In this document: in pieces, positions 58,330 through 64,000 of the stretch
Layout of the letters: every line of letters begins with the position of its first letter
Position numbering within the stretch: position 1 is the first letter of the stretch
Made by a program: the position numbers and the translations under genes
The notes under the pieces: model-generated
What the model was told of the DNA's origin: nothing
The model's database searches: none
The model's input: only the letters and a program-made list of their open reading frames with translations
From: Neoceratodus forsteri
Lineage: Eukaryota > Chordata > Ceratodontiformes > Ceratodontidae
Assembly (NCBI GenBank): GCA_016271365.2
Contig: JADMNL010000028.1
Coordinates: 96,317,501-96,381,500, forward strand
DNA: 64,000 bases
Reading direction: 5' to 3'

Positions 58330-58492
58330 CAGGAGCGATCAGGGAGCACAGGGAAGTTAAGTGACTTACTCAGGGTCACACAGTATGCAAGTAGAAGCTG
58401 TGGGATTCAAACCCTGGTCTGGTCTGGTCTGCTGGATGTCACCAGATTTGCGGCTCAGAGCCTTAAGCCACTGCGCTATACTGCCTCATTTG
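58330..58492 (-). mobile_element. tRNA-derived SINE, same family as 4.2 kb
   Basis: Minus strand: GAGGCAGTATAGCGCAGTGG (A-box side), GGGTTTGAATCCCACAG (B box) and TGTGTGACCCTGAGTAAGTC (body). A GGTCT triplication sits next to the B box. The tail hairpin is poorly conserved. Confidence 0.87.
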
Positions 58493-58924
58493 GTGGGCAG
58501 TCAAGCAGGGAGATAATGTTGCTACTCTGAGGGGATTCACTGCAGGAGTCCAAGGCTTGTAAATGGTATGGTGGCACAGTCAGCACCATCTAGTGGATGG
58601 GGGAGGGTCGGAAAGGAAAAACCAGCGGGAAACTCCCTAGTCACTGCCTAATTGATGGAAGCTGGTACACTCAGGCTGTATTCTATGTAACCTACTGCCT
58701 GCCACAAGATCCTGATAAAAGTTGCTGGATAGGGTAACCCCCTCCCCCTCCACGTAAAGAACCCCACCACAGTGGGACGCAACATGGGAGAAGCAGCAGC
58801 AGGCAAGTCAGTGGCAGATGGGGCTGGGTGGTCCTGAGGAAGGGGACAAGGGATGGGCTGGGGAGAACAACTACTATGGGAAGGAACAAAAGGCCATCCA
58901 GGAGTGGGAAAAAAACTAAATGAA

Positions 58925-59250
58925 CCAAGGAGCAAAGTTGTGCTGAATTTTCAGATTCTGCTTCTGAGAGAATTCCACAGAATTTCAGAAATTCCATCTG
59001 ATTCAATGTAATTTTGTCAGAAATAAAATTCTAAAATTCTGGAAGTGGAATGTTTATTCATATCATGTAAACTGAGGATTCATTTCTCACAAACAGTGGA
59101 ATTCTGTTCTGTAGATTATGTAACCCTTGGAGTATTATCCCACTGTTTACATAGAAATTATTTTTGAAATTCTGCAGAATTACAAAAGAAATTCCAAAAA
59201 ACATTTCACAAGCAGAACTGCAATTCAACACTAATTCTGCCCGGCTCTTC
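58925..59250. mobile_element. Second copy of the 48.5-kb hAT-type element (degenerate)
   Basis: Same internal order as the other copy: ATTTTCAGATTCTGCTTCTG, GAATTTCAGAAATTCCA, TTCTAAAATTCTGGAAGTGG, then TGTTTACATAGAA. It has no nested LINE, so it shows the empty form. Termini and target duplication are eroded. Confidence 0.8.
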
Positions 59251-60577
59251 TGAGGAAGTAACAAAACAAACAAGCATTTGTCAATGCCAAATGTTCATCG
59301 TGTGCACTGTTGGAATTGGGGGGAAGGATGTTTGAAAATTGCTGCAGTGAAGGAAGCAGAGTATTAACATTCAAGAATGCAAATTAGAAGTGGTGATGTT
59401 GGGCAGTATATGTATTTAGTTTGGTAATATTTATGAGGCGTTAGGCTTTCCAACCCCACACCCCACCCCCACCCTACAGAGACTGATAGGTGTTGGGGGA
59501 GTCCTTTTGGGTCAAAGGCTGTAATGCTCACGCCATTCCACCCCCACCACCACTCTGCAGACACTGACAGCTGTCGTGGTGTGCCTTGGGGGCTTCAGCC
59601 TTAATGCTCACCCCATTCCATAATGAAATAAGCTGAGATGGGTGCAGTACAGGAGAACGGTGTGAACATTAGTGCCAAAGACTCCAAGGCACACCCCAAT
59701 ACCTGTCACTGGCTGCAGGGTGGGGGTGGAATGGCATGAGCATTACAGCTGATGACCCCAAGGCACACACCCCACATCTGTCAGTCTCTAAATGGTGGGG
59801 GTTTATTGTTGGAATCCCTAGCACCCCAGGTGTTTGTTGGTATTTTCACTCCAAATGTTCAACATGGGCTTTTTGGGACCCCTCCTCATGAACAATGGCA
59901 CTATATTTTCATTATTCAATCCTGAAAGATTATTTCATGCAGCAACTGCACCATTCAGCACCACAGGTGTGAAAACACATTTCAGTCAGGAAATGAAAAG
60001 GGTCAGCTGTACTGTTCATGAGGAGGTGTGAAAAAATGGCAATGTTGAAAATCTGGAGTGAAAATATGGAAAATTGGCAAAGTTATGCGCATGCATAGAA
60101 ACTGCACAACACATGCCTGTAACGCGGTCATTTTTTTGAATTTTTTCACCAAAGTTTCAACATGGGCTTTTTGAGACCCCACCTCATGAACAGTGGCACT
60201 GTTGTTTTGTGAATCAGTCCCAAAAGGTGATTCCCTGCAGCTACCGCAAATTCACCTTTCAAGACGGAGTAACAATATGAGACTGACATATTCATGAGGT
60301 GGGGTCCAAAGAACCCCATGTTGAAAATTTGGGGCCCAAATTCCTAAACATGGCTGAGATATCAGCATAACTTGAAACCCCCATTGGCAGCCATTATACG
60401 TGCTTACCTTTGTCCTGGGTCCAGAGAAGATGACAGCGCCGACCTATGGAGGTAAGTATGGGATAAGGGGGGGTGCGGGGAGGTGGGTGCTCAGTGGGAG
60501 GTGGGACTGGGGAAACGATGAGGGACCGTTTTATTTTTTTCAGGTTAAAAAACAAAACAAAACGGGGATGGCTTTAC

Positions 60578-62215
60578 ATAGAAACACAGAAACATATAGT
60601 TGACGGCAGATAAGGACCACAAGGCCCATCCAGTCTGCCCAGTTTTTCTACCTTCTGAATGTGCCATCGGCCTTTACTCTGTCAATGGCCTATCTATTCA
60701 TACTCATCTGTATTGCTCCCTTATACCTATCCCATGCCTGTTTGAAGCCCTGCACTGCATTCATATCCACCACTTCCTGAGGTAGGCCGTTCCATGCAGC
60801 CACCACCCTTTCTGTGAAAAAGAACTTCTTCACATTACCCCTAATCGGCCTCTCTCTAATCTCATGCTGTGTCCTCTTGTCCTGCTATTTTTGAAACATG
60901 TTAGACTCTTTCACCTTTTTAATGCCCTTAAGATGTTTGAATGTTTCAATCATATCACCTCTCTCCCTCCTTTGCTCCAGGGTATACATATTGAGCTCCA
61001 TTAATCTGTCCTCATATGTTTTCTGATGCAGTCTCTGCACCATTTTGTTTGCCCTTCTCTGGACTGCCTCCATTTTGTTAATGTCTTTGTGCAGGTGCGG
61101 CTTCCAGTACTGCACGCAGTACTCCAGATGGGGCCTAACCAGTAGTCTTGTAAAGAGGGATTGCTACCTCCCTCTTACGACTTGTGATACCCCTACTAAT
61201 ACACCCCAACATCCCCCTAGCCTTACCTACTGCTTTAGTGGTCTGCTTGGATGATTTCAGGTCTTCTGTGATGAGGATGCCCAAGCCTCTTTCTCCTCGT
61301 GTGATTGCCAGCAACTCCTTCCCAACCTATAGGTGGCTTCAGGATTTTTCTTCCCTATGTGCATGATCTTGCACTTCTTTGTGTTAAATCCCAGTTGCCA
61401 CTCTTCTGACCATTTTGCCAGTTTATCTAGATCTCTTCTCATTCTGCCAGCCCCATCTAGATCATCTACTCTGTTTCAGATCTTGGTGTCATCTGCAAAT
61501 AGACAAACCTTATCCTCCAGTCCATCTGCAGTATCACTGATGAAGATATTGAAGAGGACTGGCCTCAGGACTGATCCCTGAGGTACCCCACTTGTAACTT
61601 GCATCTCTTCTGACTGTATACCATTTACAACCACTCTCTGTGTTCTGCCCGCCAACCAGTTTGCCAGCCAGTTGACCAACTTCGGACCCACCCCAAGCCT
61701 GCCCAGCTTATTAATCAATCTTCTATGTGGAACAGTATTTGAAAGTTTTGCTGAAGTCAAGGTAGGCAACATCAGCTGCACCCCCATGGTCCACCACTCT
61801 GGTTACCCAGTCAAAGAAATCTATGAGATTAGTTTGACAGGACCTTCCTGTTGTAAACCCATGCTGTCTTGGATCCTGTGCTCCCATGGATTCCAGGTGT
61901 TGTACTGTCCTTTACTTAAGGAGTGCCTCCATAATCTTGCCCACTACTGAGGTAAGACTGACTGGTCTGTAGTTCCTTTCCTCCTCCCTGCTACCACTGT
62001 TGTGGAACGGGATCACATGAGCCCTTCTCCAGTCTTCTGGGACCTCTCCTGTGCTCAGAGACTCACTAAGCAGTTCTGATTATGGCTCTGCTAGTTCCAC
62101 CCTTAGCTTCTTCAGTATCCTGGGATGTATGCCATCCTTTCCCATTGCCTTGTCCACTCTGAGCTTAGTGAGCTTTTGTAGGACCCTTTCTTTTGTGAAG
62201 GGACTGTTTTCTTTA
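60578..62215 (-). mobile_element. CR1 LINE, 5' truncated inside the reverse transcriptase
   Basis: On the minus strand it begins at NSPFTKERVLQKL and KAMGKDGIHPRIL, then KLGRLGVGPKLVNWL, SGVPQGSVL, LFADDTKI, KLAKWSEEWQLGFNTKKCKIMHIG and YWKPHLHKDINKMEAVQRR. The 3' end gives CTGCCGTCAACTATATG. Same clade as the CR1 at 34.9 kb but clearly diverged from it. Frames are broken at several points. It lies inside copy F. Confidence 0.92.
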
Positions 62216-62460
62216 TTTACAGGTACAACAATAAAATAAATAAGTTTGGGCACACTGGGGTAGGCTCCCAGTGTGCCACATGAGTTGGGAAGATAAATAA
62301 TCCTGACACGGGTATTGGGCACTCCTGTCCATCAGCAATAAAAGTAGACTAGTGGGGGCATCTGACACCGGGAGTGGGCATCCCAGTGTCGGAAAGAGAG
62401 AAAGAGAAAAAACCAATTATCTGGGCACACTGGGTGGGCTCCCAGTGTGAAACAATAGTA

Positions 62461-62482
62461 TGTGTGTGTGTGTGTGTGTGTG
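62461..62482. repeat. (TG)11 microsatellite
   Basis: Eleven uninterrupted TG units within the minisatellite of copy F. Confidence 0.97.
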
Positions 62483-62760
62483 AATGCTGACATGGGGATT
62501 GGGCACCCCGATGCTGACTCGCACTTCAAAGGACCGAGCTGCGCTGCTACTGCGTTGGCTCTGTCCTTTGAAATGCTTGACCACTGTAGTACTTTCTGCC
62601 TACATTGCTAACTGCAGAGGAGCTCTCTGCTGCTGACAGAGACCAGGGATTATCTAGCGATCAAAGGACAGAGCACGCCCCACTATTGGTTTTGCTCTGT
62701 CCTTTGAAATCTTTGCCCGCTCCACCCCAAAAACTGAAAGTGTGTCATCAGCAGCCTGCC

Positions 62761-63768
62761 TACTGATTCACCTGCAACAAATCTGCCCCTTGAACAGACC
62801 TTTCCACTGGACGCACCCCCCCCACACCCCTCTATAGCAACTCTCATATCAACATGTTTGTCTGTGCCTGCGCGCATGACGGGCACAAAAAGCTTCACAT
62901 AATCTCAGCCAATAGTAAGGCACTGCAACACTGATGGAATTACATAACTGCTATCTTTATTCTGCAAAAAATTCAGTGCAAAAAATGCGCAGTCACAATA
63001 AAAGTGCAAAATTGCTTCCAGAACTCTGATCAACATGACAGTGCACACTGACCTAACCTTTTGTATTTTATCTGAACGCTTATTCAGAGGTGAGCACCAC
63101 CTCTCCAAAATACATACAAATGCTGTTCAAGCCTGTTGAAACAGACTTATCTGTGCACACAACTTTTGTTCATTACATCCAGTGTCCATTATATCCAGTG
63201 TCTATTATATCCAGTGTCCATTATATTCAGAGGAGGCAGAGCCTATGTGGAAAACGTGTCTTTATGTGTGAGCAGGTGCTCAAAGTTAATGAGAATCCAT
63301 TACAAAACTTAATAGATTACTCACAATCCTGCCTAGGAGATCTGTTTCTGTATGTCTATTTAAAGTCATTTAACTGTTGGGGAACATGAGTTTTTTTAAA
63401 GAGGTTTACTGCAGTTGATAATAAAATAATAACTCTAGTGGCTGGAAGCAGATGTTCCGGGACATGAAAAAAAATGTATTCACTGGTTTGATTGAAATAT
63501 GAAATCATTTTCTTTTAGTGAAATTAAAAGTGTATGTAGTTTTTGGTAAACTATTTCATAAGAAATGAAGTCTCTATTGCTCCTAATTCTATACCTGCCA
63601 ACTCTCCTCACCAGCTTTGCACTCTTCTCCCCCACTATCGAATTATTTATTTATTTTTTGTTGACCGGCTAAGTGCACTAGACAAATTCTGCATATTTTC
63701 AGGTACGACCCGGGGACAGATGAATGCCAACTGACCTTGAACCAGATTAAGCTGTTGGTGGTATTTTA
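62761..63768. other. Unclassified stretch with a short tandem
   Basis: A 16-bp unit (CATTATATCCAGTGTC) repeats 3.7 times at 63171-63230. Otherwise nothing is recognised. Confidence 0.5.
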
Positions 63769-64000
63769 GTGAATTAGAGATATGTACACACAGAAATACT
63801 GAAAACAGACAATGTTGGCAGAAAATGACCAGTGGTCCATCCAGACTGCCCAGTTTTATTCTGTTCTACTGCAGGACCTATTGCCTAGATGGGGTTTTTG
63901 CACTCAAATCGCCCCCTCGCTCCATGCATTACAGCTACCCCCTGAGTAACTATATAGAGATACTGGATGGGCAACTATGCACAACCACTGTGTTCTGCCA
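63769..64000 (-). mobile_element. CR1-like LINE 3' end, runs off the window
   Basis: AAAATGACCAGTGGTCCATC and CAGACTGCCCAGTTTT match the CR1 3' UTR pattern seen at 44.8 and 60.6 kb, in minus orientation. The coding part, if present, is beyond the window. Confidence 0.6.

Larger units (their letters stand above)
59268..62760 (+). repeat. Composite dyad repeat, copy F (split by CR1)
   Basis: Starts at the shared terminus ACAAGCATTTGTCAATGCC, then the tail block, about one dyad unit, the exon-like block with GTAAGTATG at 60452-60460, and acceptor-like TTTTTTTCAG. A CR1 interrupts it at about 60577-62215. The hairpin minisatellite resumes with arms at 62249-62259 and 62267-62277. The far end is approximate; CTCTGTCCTTTGAAAT occurs twice near 62562 and 62695. 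Confidence 0.82.

Overview
This window looks like intergenic DNA from a large, repeat-swollen vertebrate genome. I found no bacterial gene, operon, CRISPR array or rRNA, and no host exon I can defend. What can be identified is transposable-element DNA: CR1, L2-like and L1/Tx1-type LINEs, a Penelope-like element with a GIY-YIG endonuclease, a DIRS1-type tyrosine-recombinase retrotransposon, hAT-type non-autonomous DNA elements, foldback elements, and a tRNA-derived SINE with a MIR/CORE-like body. This mix fits a large-genome amphibian (a caecilian is my best guess) or another basal tetrapod or lobe-finned lineage. The taxon is inference only.

Layout. 1-4.2 kb: a composite repeat family ('composite dyad repeat', my label) carrying a 143-bp satellite. 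4.2-10 kb: a SINE, an L2-like LINE tail and unclassified DNA. 10.08-16.3 kb: a structurally complete DIRS1-like element on the minus strand, with inverted terminal repeats, an internal complementary region, a nearly open pol frame and a broken recombinase. 18.5-41.2 kb: pieces of what appears to be one plus-strand L1/Tx1 element (ORF1, endonuclease, reverse transcriptase, C-terminal region, extreme C-terminus). The pieces are separated by an L2-like LINE, a MITE, composite repeat copies B, C and D, and a minus-strand L2-like LINE that is itself split by a 3.9-kb CR1 with a 5-bp target duplication. 41.8-44.2 kb: copy E. 44.5-46.4 kb: CR1 ends and an L1/Tx1 fragment. 46.7-50.1 kb: a Penelope-like element with an 8-bp-TSD hAT-type element at its edge, itself containing an L1/Tx1 insertion with a 13-bp TSD. 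50.5-53.7 kb: DNA rich in palindromes. 54-59.3 kb: SINEs and hAT-type elements. 59.3-62.7 kb: copy F, split by a CR1.

The least explained structure is the composite repeat, present in six copies (A-F). Its copies share one sharply bounded end, an array of about 298-bp units each made of two inverted halves, a constant GTAAGTATG splice-donor-like site, and a GC-rich minisatellite. The minisatellite units fold into two hairpins whose arms change sequence between copies while staying complementary. I do not recognise this family. Nothing in the window looks like a functioning host gene; the longest coherent reading frames are LINE, DIRS and Penelope polymerase relics.
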